A DNA stretch of 46,369 bases from Klebsiella pneumoniae (GTDB lineage Bacteria; Pseudomonadota; Gammaproteobacteria; Pseudomonadales; Pseudohongiellaceae), in assembly GCA_945902215.1 (NCBI GenBank), contig CAMDML010000018.1:1-46369 (forward strand), in the 5' to 3' direction. The notes under the pieces were generated by a model. The model searched no databases, was not told the origin of the DNA, and worked only from the letters and a program-made list of their open reading frames with translations. The first letter of the stretch is position 1. Each line of letters begins with the position of its first letter. A program made the position numbers and the translations under genes. Positions 33,601 to 42,304 of the stretch are shown in pieces.

Positions 33601-34527
33601 CTGGCGGGGAGTGTGCAGGCCAGCATTTCGAAAGCGGCGCGCAACAGCATTGAACAGCAAGGGCTGACGGCGTGGACTTTCGGAGAGTTGCCACTGGAAC
33701 AGGAATTGGGCGTCGGTGCGGTGAAGATCAAGGCATACCCTGCTTTGGTCGACAAGGGCGAAAGTGTTGACCTCTGCCTGCTTGATTCCGAATACCGCGC
33801 GCGACTGGCAACCACCAACGGCGTGGTGCGTTTGTTGATGCTCGCCAGTAAGCAACAGGGCCGTTACCTGCAGAAAGAGTTGTTGCAGGATCCGGCGCGG
33901 GTGCCGAAGTTGCGGCCCTTGGCGCCGCGCGAAGTGCTCTTGGCGCAACTAGCACTGCGTACGTATTACCTTGCGTTCGGACTTGAGGCTGGCGTGCCAC
34001 GCACTTCAGCTGCTTTTGCAAGTCTGCTGGAGAAGGGCCGGTCTGAAGTGTTGGGCGTTGCATACAAATTGCAGGAATTGTTTTACCGCATTGTGGACGA
34101 GTGGTTTGCCCTGCGCAAAGAACTGGAGCGCAAGGTGTATGCCGGGCCTGAGACAGTCTTGTTGCGGGAAGATGTGCATCAGCAAATGGCCACTCTGGTG
34201 CCCCCGGATTTTTTGCTGGTGACGCCCTGGTTGCAGTTGCAGCAGATGCCGCGCTATCTGCAGGCGCTGAAGAGTCGGTTGGAAAAGTATCCCGCGCAGG
34301 TTGGTAAGGATCAGGAAGCCACCCGGCTCCTCACCCGACTCTGGCAACAGTATGCGGAACGCCGCCTTTGGTGCGAGCGTCATGAAGTTCTGGACGAGGG
34401 GCTGGATGAATACCGCTGGTTGCTTGAAGAGCTGCGGGTTTCGCTGTTTGCCCAAGCGCTGGGCACCCGAGTGCCGGTTTCAGCGAAGCGACTGGAACGC
34501 TTATGGCAAGACTTGCTGCGCAAATAG
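30610..34527 (+). CDS. hrpA: ATP-dependent RNA helicase HrpA
   Basis: A 1305-residue DEAH-box helicase, the length of E. coli HrpA (1300). It resolves RNA structures and stalled ribosomes. Walker A AGETGSGKTTQLPK at about residue 95-115, DEAH in IIIDEAHERSLNIDFLLG, motif III SATIDLEKFSAHF, motif VI QRAGRCGRLGPGICIRLY. A helicase-associated domain and an OB fold follow, then the C-terminal HrpA-specific DUF3418 region to the end. It starts directly at the stop of the CNNM gene (TGA, ATG with no gap), so the two may share a transcript. Nothing in the sequence is damaged. Confidence 0.96.
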   Translation: MSANSKLLLDLEQCLSECLLRDRHGLQQSLRNLRRQYRDGLGGTPDVQKQTAVLQQRMESSTAAVARRRKSVPVVQYPATLPVSGRVADIKAALAQHQVLIVAGETGSGKTTQLPKICLELGRGVTGMIGHTQPRRLAARTVAARIAEELGVREGREVGFQVRFTDASSDDTLIKLMTDGILLAETQNDPWLNRYDTIIIDEAHERSLNIDFLLGYLKRLLPKRPDLKVLITSATIDLEKFSAHFGNAPIVEVSGRTYPVEVLYRPPAEAVEELELPEQVLAAFDEIRQLERKHRPTHRDVLVFLSGEKEIREVADVLRKQKIPDLDILPLYARLSHNEQQRVFQSHAGRRIVLTTNVAETSLTVPGIGYVIDSGFARISRYSVRSKIQRLPIEAVAQASANQRAGRCGRLGPGICIRLYSEADYQSRPLFTDTEITRTNLASVILQMLALKLGDIESFPFLEPPDSRSVRDGFRLLEELQAVDEGGKLLPLGRDMARLPLDPRLARILLEAAQRRSLTETLIIVSALSVQDPRERPHDRQQAADEAHRHHNHPDSDFLAFTNLWQFHEEQRQALGSAALHRHCQKNFLSWMRMREWREVHRQLLLQCQEMQLKFNREPATYEEVHRAILSGFLSQVANRLEDGTYLGARSRKYVMFPGSTLNRKSCRWLVSAELVETSQLFARMNAKVEPEWVEQQAGHLIRKEYSEPHWEQKQGKVLAFEKVLLFGLPLVEKRRVPFAVIDPQQSRDIFIREGLVAMQVKTRAPFHVANCRLIEKIGSIEERTRRRDILVDDKHIAAFYESVLPATVVDVASLERWYFALPKAETRTLLLTEDYLTNAGAAAIDLSQFPQELQAGGLELPLEYAFDPGEARDGISVEVPVTVLKQLRNDELDWLVPGLWREKCIALIKALPKVLRRSFVPVPDVVDKVLPHLQRKDGSLQQALARQLLRLTGVQLPPDCWDAVELPEHLSMNIRVVDEAGKVLGSGRDLQVLREHLAGSVQASISKAARNSIEQQGLTAWTFGELPLEQELGVGAVKIKAYPALVDKGESVDLCLLDSEYRARLATTNGVVRLLMLASKQQGRYLQKELLQDPARVPKLRPLAPREVLLAQLALRTYYLAFGLEAGVPRTSAAFASLLEKGRSEVLGVAYKLQELFYRIVDEWFALRKELERKVYAGPETVLLREDVHQQMATLVPPDFLLVTPWLQLQQMPRYLQALKSRLEKYPAQVGKDQEATRLLTRLWQQYAERRLWCERHEVLDEGLDEYRWLLEELRVSLFAQALGTRVPVSAKRLERLWQDLLRK

Positions 34528-34649
34528 TCCCTGCCGTGCAGATGAACAGAGGATAAACCGGGGCGACAAATTTTATCCAAATTGTGCGAGGGCCACGTCC
34601 CAGGTAATGACGTCTACAGTATAATGGCATGGTCTTCGGGGAGAAGAAA

Positions 34650-35399
34650 ATGCAAAGTTTGAATTTCATCTGCGGTGACGCATTGCGTGCTGTACGCGGG
34701 CGCATCATGTGGTGGCGCATGGGGTCGCTGCTTGCCGCAGGGACGCTGCTATGCGGCAACAGCACTTTGGCACAAACTCCGCATGCCGATCCTTGGGAAC
34801 AAATCAATCGTCCGCTTTACGCGTTCAATGAAGTGTTCGACGGCTACATGGTCAGACCGGTCACCTTGGCCTACGACAAGGCAATGCCCAATGTTGCCAA
34901 ACGGGGTGTGCGCAATTTCCTCAACAATCTTGACGACGTCAACGTCATCGCCAACGATCTGCTCCAGCTCAAAATGCGCAACGCGCTGGAAGACTCCTGT
35001 CGCTTGGTGTTGAACACCGCAGCCGGGTTGGGTGGCTTACTCGATGTTGGCAGTGAGTTGGGGCTGTACAAGAATTACGAAGACTTTGGCCAGACTTTGG
35101 GCCATTGGGGTGTTGGCGATGGCGGTTATCTGGTTTTACCCTTCCTTGGTGCCAGTACCGTGCGCGATACCGTTGGCTTTATTCCGGATACGCTGCTCAA
35201 TCCGATTTCCTGGATCACCGACAGCAAAACCCGCTCCGCGCTGTTTGCTGTCGATACCGTCGATACGCGCTTGTCCTATCTGGCCGCAGAGACCATGATC
35301 AGCGGTGATAAATACGATTTTGTCCGCAATGCCTACCAGCAACGTCGCGAGTATCTCGTGAACGATGGCGAGGTGTACGACGAATTAGACGAGTATTGA
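34650..35399 (+). CDS. mlaA: MlaA/VacJ phospholipid-asymmetry protein
   Basis: A 249-residue protein of the Mla system that removes misplaced phospholipids from the outer leaflet of the outer membrane. Hallmarks: DPWEQINRPLYAFNEVFDGYMVRPV at the front of the mature protein, PNVAKRGVRNFLNNLDDVNVIANDLLQ, and YEDFGQTLGHWGVGDGGYLVLPFLGASTVRD. The ATG at 34650 is chosen because GGGGAGAAG sits just before it. The signal end is AAGTLLCGNSTLAQ; this lacks a good lipobox, unlike E. coli MlaA, so a Type I signal is more likely. It is first of a tight run with rssB and rssC; no mlaFEDCB genes are in the window. Confidence 0.92.
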   Translation: MQSLNFICGDALRAVRGRIMWWRMGSLLAAGTLLCGNSTLAQTPHADPWEQINRPLYAFNEVFDGYMVRPVTLAYDKAMPNVAKRGVRNFLNNLDDVNVIANDLLQLKMRNALEDSCRLVLNTAAGLGGLLDVGSELGLYKNYEDFGQTLGHWGVGDGGYLVLPFLGASTVRDTVGFIPDTLLNPISWITDSKTRSALFAVDTVDTRLSYLAAETMISGDKYDFVRNAYQQRREYLVNDGEVYDELDEY

Positions 35400-36599
35400 A
35401 TGCAGCCAGAACGCAACAAGGCCAAAATAGTGACGATCCTCGTCGTCGAGGATGATGCGGCGGTGCGCACAGCCATCGCCGGCGCGCTCATCGGTCAGGG
35501 GCACCGGGTTGTGCTGGCAAACGGACCCGATGAGGCCATCGAACGTTTTCATTCCGCCAGTCCTGACCTTGTCATTATCGATATCCATCTGCCCCGCGCC
35601 GACAGTTTCGACACCCTCCAGCAGTTGCTCGAACTCGCACCCGATTTGCCCATTATCATTCTCGCGACGCGTGCCAACACTGACGATCTGATGCGTGCAC
35701 TGCGCCTTGGGGTTAGCGACTACCTGATTTTGCCACTGGCCGATAACCTGATGCTGGAGCACTCAGTAAAAAACAGCCTGCGCCGCGCACGCTTGGTGGA
35801 AGAGAACAGCCGCATCCGCCGCAAGCTGGAAATGATCAACGCGGAAATGGAGGAACGCATCGAGATTTTTCAGCAGGACCAGCAGGCAGGGCGTCATGTA
35901 CAAATCAATATGATGCCGGTACCGCCGCAGACCATCGGCTCCTACACCTTCAATCATCGCGTATTCCCTTCGTTGTACCTGAGCGGTGATACCGTTGACT
36001 ACAAACTGGTGTCCCGCCATGAGGTGCTGTTCTACATCGCCGATGTGTCTGGCCACGGTTCTTCTTCCGCCTTTATCACCATCCTGCTGCGCTTCCGCAT
36101 TGAACAGATGCGCAAAGAATATTTGCGCGGACGCTTTACGGGAGATTTCACGCCAGCCAAGATTCTTGGGCTGCTGAACCGGGACTTGCTGGAATCAGGA
36201 CTGGAAAAGCACATCACCTTGTTTGTGGGTGTGCTCGACGATGCGACGAATGCCCTGACCTACAGCGTGGCGGGTCATCAGCCCTTACCTTTGCTGTACC
36301 AGAACGGCCATGCCGATTTCATTCCGTTGGCGCGCAGCAGTTTCCCGATCGGGCTCTTGGCCGAAGCAGAATATTTCAACGAAACCATTACGGTGTCAGA
36401 GGATTTTGCAGTCATCCTGTTCTCGGACGGTATCTTTGAGTTCCTTAAGCAAGGCGACATGGCAGCGAAGGAAGCGCAGTTGCGCGCAGTGGTGGCAAGT
36501 TGCAAAGGTGATTTCGCCAGCATTAAAACCACGCTGGCGCTGAACAAGTCGATCAGTGTTCCAGATGACATCGCTGTAATGAGTGTGACGCGGTCATGA
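35400..36599 (+). CDS. rssB: Response regulator with PP2C-type phosphatase domain (RssB-like)
   Basis: A 399-residue partner-switch regulator: receiver domain (residues 10-125), coiled-coil linker (130-165), SpoIIE-type PP2C phosphatase (175-395). The phosphorylated Asp is in LVIIDIHLP and the acidic pair in VVEDDAA. The usual Lys of the DYLLKPF motif is Leu (DYLILPL), so the receiver is atypical. The phosphatase metal sites look intact: IADVSGHGSSSAF, VAGHQPLPLLY, LFSDGIFEF and VPDDIAVM. In Pseudomonas the same order mlaA/vacJ, rssB, rssC is known; RssB there affects RpoS. Starts at the mlaA stop and overlaps rssC by 4 bp. Confidence 0.82.
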   Translation: MQPERNKAKIVTILVVEDDAAVRTAIAGALIGQGHRVVLANGPDEAIERFHSASPDLVIIDIHLPRADSFDTLQQLLELAPDLPIIILATRANTDDLMRALRLGVSDYLILPLADNLMLEHSVKNSLRRARLVEENSRIRRKLEMINAEMEERIEIFQQDQQAGRHVQINMMPVPPQTIGSYTFNHRVFPSLYLSGDTVDYKLVSRHEVLFYIADVSGHGSSSAFITILLRFRIEQMRKEYLRGRFTGDFTPAKILGLLNRDLLESGLEKHITLFVGVLDDATNALTYSVAGHQPLPLLYQNGHADFIPLARSSFPIGLLAEAEYFNETITVSEDFAVILFSDGIFEFLKQGDMAAKEAQLRAVVASCKGDFASIKTTLALNKSISVPDDIAVMSVTRS

Positions 36600-37078
36600 G
36601 TAGCAGCAAGATACTGGCGGCAGATTATCGGCACATGGCCATGTTGAAGTTCGTGGGAGATGTGCGGGTGTTGATGAGTTCAACGTTAGATGCCTATTGT
36701 TCGAGCTTGTACCGCCGGCCGATTCTGGATGCGATGTTGATCGACATGACTGAAACCAAGGGCATCGACAGTACGGCGTTGGGGCTGCTGGCCAAGATGG
36801 CGATTCAGCTGCGCAACCGTTTCAATGTAATGCCCACTATTGTTTCCACCAATCCAGATATTACCCGCACGTTGAAGAGCATGAGTTTTGACTTGATCTT
36901 CATCATTATCGACAAACCTTCAGGGCAAAAGGCTCAGTACAATGAGTTGACGCCGCAGAAGGAGTCGGAAGATACGGTGCGCGAGAAGGTCATTGATGCG
37001 CACCTCACCTTGATGGCGCTTAGTGAAGAGAACCGGTTGGAGTTTCAGGATTTGGTGCAGGCGCTTAAGCACCAGTGA
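36596..37078 (+). CDS. rssC: STAS anti-sigma-factor antagonist (RssC-like)
   Basis: A 160-residue STAS-domain protein. The phosphorylation loop GIDSTALGLLAKMAIQL carries the Ser that an anti-sigma kinase would modify and the PP2C domain next door would free. The front MAMLKFVGDVRVLMSSTLDAY and the helical C-terminal tail (LTLMALSEENRLEFQDLVQ) match the about 160-residue RssC/HsbA type. It overlaps the phosphatase gene (ATGA), so phosphatase and substrate are made together. No kinase gene is nearby, so the cognate anti-sigma factor is elsewhere. Confidence 0.86.
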   Translation: MSSSKILAADYRHMAMLKFVGDVRVLMSSTLDAYCSSLYRRPILDAMLIDMTETKGIDSTALGLLAKMAIQLRNRFNVMPTIVSTNPDITRTLKSMSFDLIFIIIDKPSGQKAQYNELTPQKESEDTVREKVIDAHLTLMALSEENRLEFQDLVQALKHQ

Positions 37079-37101
37079 TTTTTTGGGGGTTATGGGCCGG
37101 G

Positions 37102-37452
37102 CTGAACTTGTTGCGTGGGTTCAGCTGGGAGGGCCTGGCCGGGGATGTAAGTTTGCTCCGCCCTCCTGGCGGTCAACTTCAGCGCTCATCTTAACCCTTG
37201 CCGGGACGCAACCCGGCAAAGTGCGCCGCTTGCGGACGGGCTGCGCAAACTTTCATCCCCGGCCCTCCCTCTCAGGTATTTCTGCAGTTCCGAATCTTTT
37301 GGTGGTCTGTCCTCCTTTTCAGAAACGTTCAGCCGGCACCTGGCTGAAACCGCTTTGCTGGCCTCGCGGACTCACGCCAGCCCCCAAAGGCAGTACAGCT
37401 TCGGCCCTCTGGCGCTGAAGTCAGAAGCAACAAACCAACCGGTGGGTATCCA
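37102..37452 (+). repeat. Dispersed palindromic element, arm type A, with a second right end
   Basis: The arms GGCCGGGGATGTAAGTTTGC (37137-37156) and GCAAACTTTCATCCCCGGCC (37245-37264) pair with one mismatch. The centre is TTGCCGGG-ACGCAA-CCCGGCAA (37198-37219). The left end has drifted; GCTGAAC...GTTCAGC frames it. A later CCGGTGGGTATCCA (37439-37452) looks like another right end, with TTCAGCC/GGCTGAA hairpin sequence between. It fills the 389-bp gap between rssC and the TerB-like gene. Confidence 0.7.
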
Positions 37453-37467
37453 GAAATCAAAAGATAA

Positions 37468-37923
37468 TCAGGCAGGCCGAACAGCCAGCTTGGTCCGAAT
37501 AAAATCCCCATGCGTCAAATACAGCAGCTCGGCGATCTGGCGGATCAGGTGTTCTTCGTAGCGGTCGATGCGGCCATCGGCGTAAGCCACTGTCCACATG
37601 TGCTGCAGCAGCTGCACTTTCTCCGGATAACCGTAAGCCTCATTGATCAGACTGGTGAATTGGTACAGCGAAGTGGCGCTGCGCTGTTCTGCGTGGGCCA
37701 GCTCCCACAACTTTTCCAGCGTTGCCTTGTCGAGTGCCAGGGTCGTTTCCAGAATGCGCAGCAAAACCTGCTGCTCCTTTTCATCCATATGCTGATCAGC
37801 GTTGGCCAGTTCCAGTAAGAGCGCGGCGCTGGCCAGATGCAGCCGGTTGACGCTGGTTTGGGGCGTTTCACTGGTGGCGGGTTTCAACAGAGAGTCGAAG
37901 AAAGCGGTGATGGTGTTCAGCAT
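37468..37923 (-). CDS. TerB-like/DjlA N-domain-like protein
   Basis: A 151-residue cytoplasmic protein of the TerB helical-bundle type. Conserved acidic Asp-x-His/Asp positions are seen in LLLELANADQHMDEKEQQVLLRIL and in MWTVAYADGRIDRYEEHLIRQIAELL, the two metal-binding repeats of this fold. In tellurite-resistance operons TerB binds Ca2+; stand-alone copies like this one have no known role. The ATG at 37923 overlaps the dusA stop by 7 bp on the same strand, so it is translationally coupled to dusA. Confidence 0.82.
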   Translation of the reverse strand: MLNTITAFFDSLLKPATSETPQTSVNRLHLASAALLLELANADQHMDEKEQQVLLRILETTLALDKATLEKLWELAHAEQRSATSLYQFTSLINEAYGYPEKVQLLQHMWTVAYADGRIDRYEEHLIRQIAELLYLTHGDFIRTKLAVRPA

Positions 37924-38945
37924 GCGGTGTCGGATTCCTGAGGCTGACGTCTGGAGTTATCCATGGTGTTCAGCGCGGTCAGCAGCACATCCATGCCAGC
38001 GCGGGAAAGATGGGCATTTTGGCTGATATGACGGCGGAAGAGTTTGCCGCCGGGCTGCCCTTGGAAGAGGCCGAGCACGTGGCGGGTCATGTGGTGCAGG
38101 GAAATGCCTTCGGCAAGTTGGCGCTCGACATACGGCAGGAACAGGTCGATTACCTGACGGCGGGTAAGTTCGCGTAGGGGGTGGCCGAACAGTTGCGTAT
38201 CAACCTCCTGTAACACGTAAGGATTCTGGTAGGCCTCACGCCCCAACATTACGCCGTCCACATGCTGCAGATGCTCCTTGCAAGCGGCGAGCGTGGAAAT
38301 GCCACCATTGATGACGATCTCGAGCTCCGGGAACTTTTGTTTGATTGCATATACGCGCTCGTAATTCAGCGGCGGAATCTCGCGGTTCTCTTTGGGGCTC
38401 AGGCCTTGCAGCAGCGCGATACGGGCATGGATGATGAAAGTGCGACAGCCACCTTTTGTCGCCACCGTTTCCAGAAAGCGGGAAAGATAATCGAAGGAAT
38501 CCAGGTCATCGATTCCGGTGCGGCATTTGACCGTGACCGGGATATCTACGGCCGCCTGCATCGTGGCGATACATTCTGCGACCAGAGCCGGTTCCGCCAT
38601 GAGGCAGGCGCCGATCATATTGTTCTGCACACGGTCGCTGGGGCAGCCGACATTGAGGTTCACTTCGCAGTAGCCGGCGTTCTCGGCCATGACGCTGCAC
38701 TTGGCCAATGCCGCCGGGTCACTGCCACCCAACTGCAGGGCCAGAGGTTGTTCTGCGGGGTCGTGGCGCAGGAAGCGGCGGCTCATGCCATGCACCAGGG
38801 CGCCAGTAGTCACCATTTCAGTATAGAGCAGGGCCTCGCTGGTCATGAGCCGCATGAAATACCGGCAATGCCGGTCGGTCCAATCCATCATGGGTGCGAC
38901 GCAGAAGCGGTGGGGGCGGGCGGATTGGCGGGTCGGGGCTGACAT
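37917..38945 (-). CDS. dusA: tRNA-dihydrouridine(20/20a) synthase DusA
   Basis: A 342-residue flavin enzyme that reduces uridine 20/20a in the tRNA D-loop. RFCVAPMMDWTDRHCRYFMR is the FMN-binding front; LGGSDPAALAKCSVMAENAGY; NVGCPSDRVQ carries the catalytic Cys; VTVKCRTGIDD; IHARIALLQGLSPKENREIPPL; VINGGISTL. The late HHMTRHVLGLFQGQPGGKLFRR is DusA-specific. The ATG at 38945 begins MSAPTRQ. A TATAAT lies 7 bases before it with no Shine-Dalgarno, which would make the mRNA leaderless. Divergent from yceI over 49 bp. Confidence 0.94.
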   Translation of the reverse strand: MSAPTRQSARPHRFCVAPMMDWTDRHCRYFMRLMTSEALLYTEMVTTGALVHGMSRRFLRHDPAEQPLALQLGGSDPAALAKCSVMAENAGYCEVNLNVGCPSDRVQNNMIGACLMAEPALVAECIATMQAAVDIPVTVKCRTGIDDLDSFDYLSRFLETVATKGGCRTFIIHARIALLQGLSPKENREIPPLNYERVYAIKQKFPELEIVINGGISTLAACKEHLQHVDGVMLGREAYQNPYVLQEVDTQLFGHPLRELTRRQVIDLFLPYVERQLAEGISLHHMTRHVLGLFQGQPGGKLFRRHISQNAHLSRAGMDVLLTALNTMDNSRRQPQESDTAC

Positions 38946-38951
38946 CGGGCA

Positions 38952-38960
38952 TATTATAAG
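38952..38960. promoter_or_regulatory. Shared -10 region of dusA and yceI
   Basis: The minus strand reads TATAAT (complement of 38953-38958) 7 bases from the dusA ATG. The plus strand reads TATTAT/TATAAG. The palindromic ATATTATAAG could serve divergent promoters; -35 elements are not clear. Confidence 0.4.
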
Positions 38961-38994
38961 GTATGTTGCGCCACCTTTCGGACAGGAGCATTTC

Positions 38995-39564
38995 ATGAAA
39001 AAACAAGCATTAGCAGTAGCCCTGCTGGCCCTTGCGGCCGGCACTCTCTCCGGTACAGCCCAAGCCGCAGATTATGTCATCGACGGCACCGGCGGCGGCA
39101 TGCATTCATCCGTGAACTTCCGCGCCAGCCATGTGGGCATCAGCTCGCTGTGGGGCCGCTTCAATGATGTTTCCGGCACCTTTACTTATGATGCCGCCAA
39201 CATCGGCGCTTCCACGATTACCGTGGACATCGACCCCGCCAGCCTCGATACCAACCATGAGGCCCGCAACACCCATCTGAAAACCAGTGACTACATGGAT
39301 GTCGAAAAATTTCCGGAAGCCGGCTTTGCCAGCACCATGGTCCACGATCTGGGCGAAGGCAAGTTGCACATCTACGGTAATTTCACGCTGCACGGAGTGA
39401 CAAAGGAAATTAACTTTGAAGCGGTTCGCACCGGCGAAGGCGAAACCCCCTTTGGCGACTACCGTGTGGGTTTCGAAGCGGAAACCACACTGGATCTGAC
39501 TGAGTACGGCATCAATGCCGGCACTCTGACGCTGTTTCTGGCGCTTGAAGGCATCCGCCAGTAA
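38995..39564 (+). CDS. YceI-like periplasmic lipid-binding protein
   Basis: A 189-residue lipocalin-like protein binding polyisoprenoids. Signal peptide MKKQALAVALLALAAGTLSG to AQAA, then DYVIDGTGGGMHSSVNFRASHVGISSLWGRF, LDTNHEARNTHLKTSDYMDVEKFPEA, and the closing TTLDLTEYGINAGTLTLFLALEGIR, all typical of the YceI family. ATG at 38995 with GGACAGGAG upstream. A strong terminator follows 20 bp after the stop. Confidence 0.93.
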   Translation: MKKQALAVALLALAAGTLSGTAQAADYVIDGTGGGMHSSVNFRASHVGISSLWGRFNDVSGTFTYDAANIGASTITVDIDPASLDTNHEARNTHLKTSDYMDVEKFPEAGFASTMVHDLGEGKLHIYGNFTLHGVTKEINFEAVRTGEGETPFGDYRVGFEAETTLDLTEYGINAGTLTLFLALEGIRQ

Positions 39565-39584
39565 GTCCCCGATCCTGTTTCATT

Positions 39585-39615
39585 AAAAAGCCGCTGACCT
39601 CAGCGGCTTTTTTTT
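39585..39615. terminator. Bidirectional terminator between yceI and the oxygenase gene
   Basis: AAAAAGCCGCTGA, CC loop, TCAGCGGCTTTTTTTT. A perfect 13-bp stem flanked by A and T tracts serves both convergent genes; the last codons of the oxygenase gene overlap its right arm. Confidence 0.95.
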
Positions 39616-40766
39616 GGCTGCGGTTTTTGCTTTTTTCCGGAAGCGGTCGGCAGCAGAGTACCCAGCTCCAGCAAGGCATTGAGCAGAGCGCGCGCATTGG
39701 CGTGGCGCTGGTAGGGTCCGCACGCAATCACCGCATCGGGTTGCGCCAGTGCCTGCACCAGCTTCAGCAGTGTTGGACTGGACACGGATTCAATGCAGGC
39801 ACCGTCGGCGAAAAGCAGCAACTGCTTGCCGTGCTGTTGCCAGGCCATGCGAGAGGCGGAATTGACGGCCAGAGTGACCGAGCCTTTGCGCAGGTCAGGG
39901 AGTTTGCGCTGGGGGCTGATCAGGTCAGGATTTTTTGGTTCGGTCATCTGGCAACCGAACCAGCGCTTGAAGGATGCAGCATCTGCCAGTGCGGTGGTGA
40001 GCATACCGTGCGCCTGCTGCAAGGAAGCCCGGTCGATTTCACCAGGGCGGAGCGGCTGTTTGCGCGCAGGGTCAGTGAAGCGCAGATCGGCGGACGCTTG
40101 CCCGGCCAGGAATTCACCATAGCCCAACAGCATGTCGCCGAGCGACGGTGCGCGGAAACCGAGCGAATAACACAGGCTGTTGTCTCGCGACACGCCCCAG
40201 TGCGCAACACCGGGCGGCACATACAGCACATCGCCGGGTTCCAGTAGCCATTCCTGTTCGGTGTGAAATTCCTTCAGCAGCTTCAGCCCGCTGCCGGTCC
40301 GCAGCAAATCGCGCTCGCTGCACTGCTGGCCGGTTTTCCAGAGTCGTGAGCCTGCGCCTTGTACAAGAAATACATCGTAGTAATCGAAGTGCGGGCCAAC
40401 GCCGCCGTTGGGTGTGGCGTAGGAAATCATCACATCATCGACACGCCAGTTGGGAAGGAACGGCACGCTGGCGAGCAGCTTCTTCACGTCGGGCACCCAC
40501 TGGTCTACTGCTTGCACGAGTAGGGTCCAGTTGCGAGCGGGGAGTGCGGTGAAATCGCGTTCGGTGAAGGGGCCGCTGTGCAGTTCCCAGGTATTTTTAC
40601 GGGTGAAGACCAGCCGTGAGTCGACGGCGTCTTCACAAGCAAGGCCTGCCAGTTCTTCAGGCGAGAGTGGATCAACAAACCCGGGAAAGGCACCTTTGAT
40701 CAACAGGGGACGCTGTTGCCAATACCGCGCCAGAAAGGTGGCAACACTCATTGAACCTGGAATCAT
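39600..40766 (-). CDS. roxA: YcfD/RoxA-type ribosomal oxygenase (JmjC-like cupin)
   Basis: A 388-residue 2-oxoglutarate/Fe(II) oxygenase. The E. coli protein hydroxylates Arg81 of ribosomal protein L16. Iron ligands: the HxD of GVGPHFDYYDVF and the His of VPPGVAHWGVS. The front WQQRPLLIKGAFPGFVDPLSPEELAGLA and the MISYATPNGG segment match the family. The C-terminal winged-helix part extends to residue 388, ending in a basic GKKQKPQPKKSR tail. The start at 40766 leaves 28 bp after purB; 40826 and 40751 are alternatives. It follows purB, as in E. coli's gene neighbourhood. Confidence 0.88.
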   Translation of the reverse strand: MIPGSMSVATFLARYWQQRPLLIKGAFPGFVDPLSPEELAGLACEDAVDSRLVFTRKNTWELHSGPFTERDFTALPARNWTLLVQAVDQWVPDVKKLLASVPFLPNWRVDDVMISYATPNGGVGPHFDYYDVFLVQGAGSRLWKTGQQCSERDLLRTGSGLKLLKEFHTEQEWLLEPGDVLYVPPGVAHWGVSRDNSLCYSLGFRAPSLGDMLLGYGEFLAGQASADLRFTDPARKQPLRPGEIDRASLQQAHGMLTTALADAASFKRWFGCQMTEPKNPDLISPQRKLPDLRKGSVTLAVNSASRMAWQQHGKQLLLFADGACIESVSSPTLLKLVQALAQPDAVIACGPYQRHANARALLNALLELGTLLPTASGKKQKPQPKKSR

Positions 40767-40794
40767 GCGGCCGGTCTCACCCGTTGTACGTGTA

Positions 40795-42267
<1,473 letters not shown>

Positions 42268-42304
42268 TTAGTATCCAGTCTGGAGACACCTGTTAAGAGA
42301 CCCA

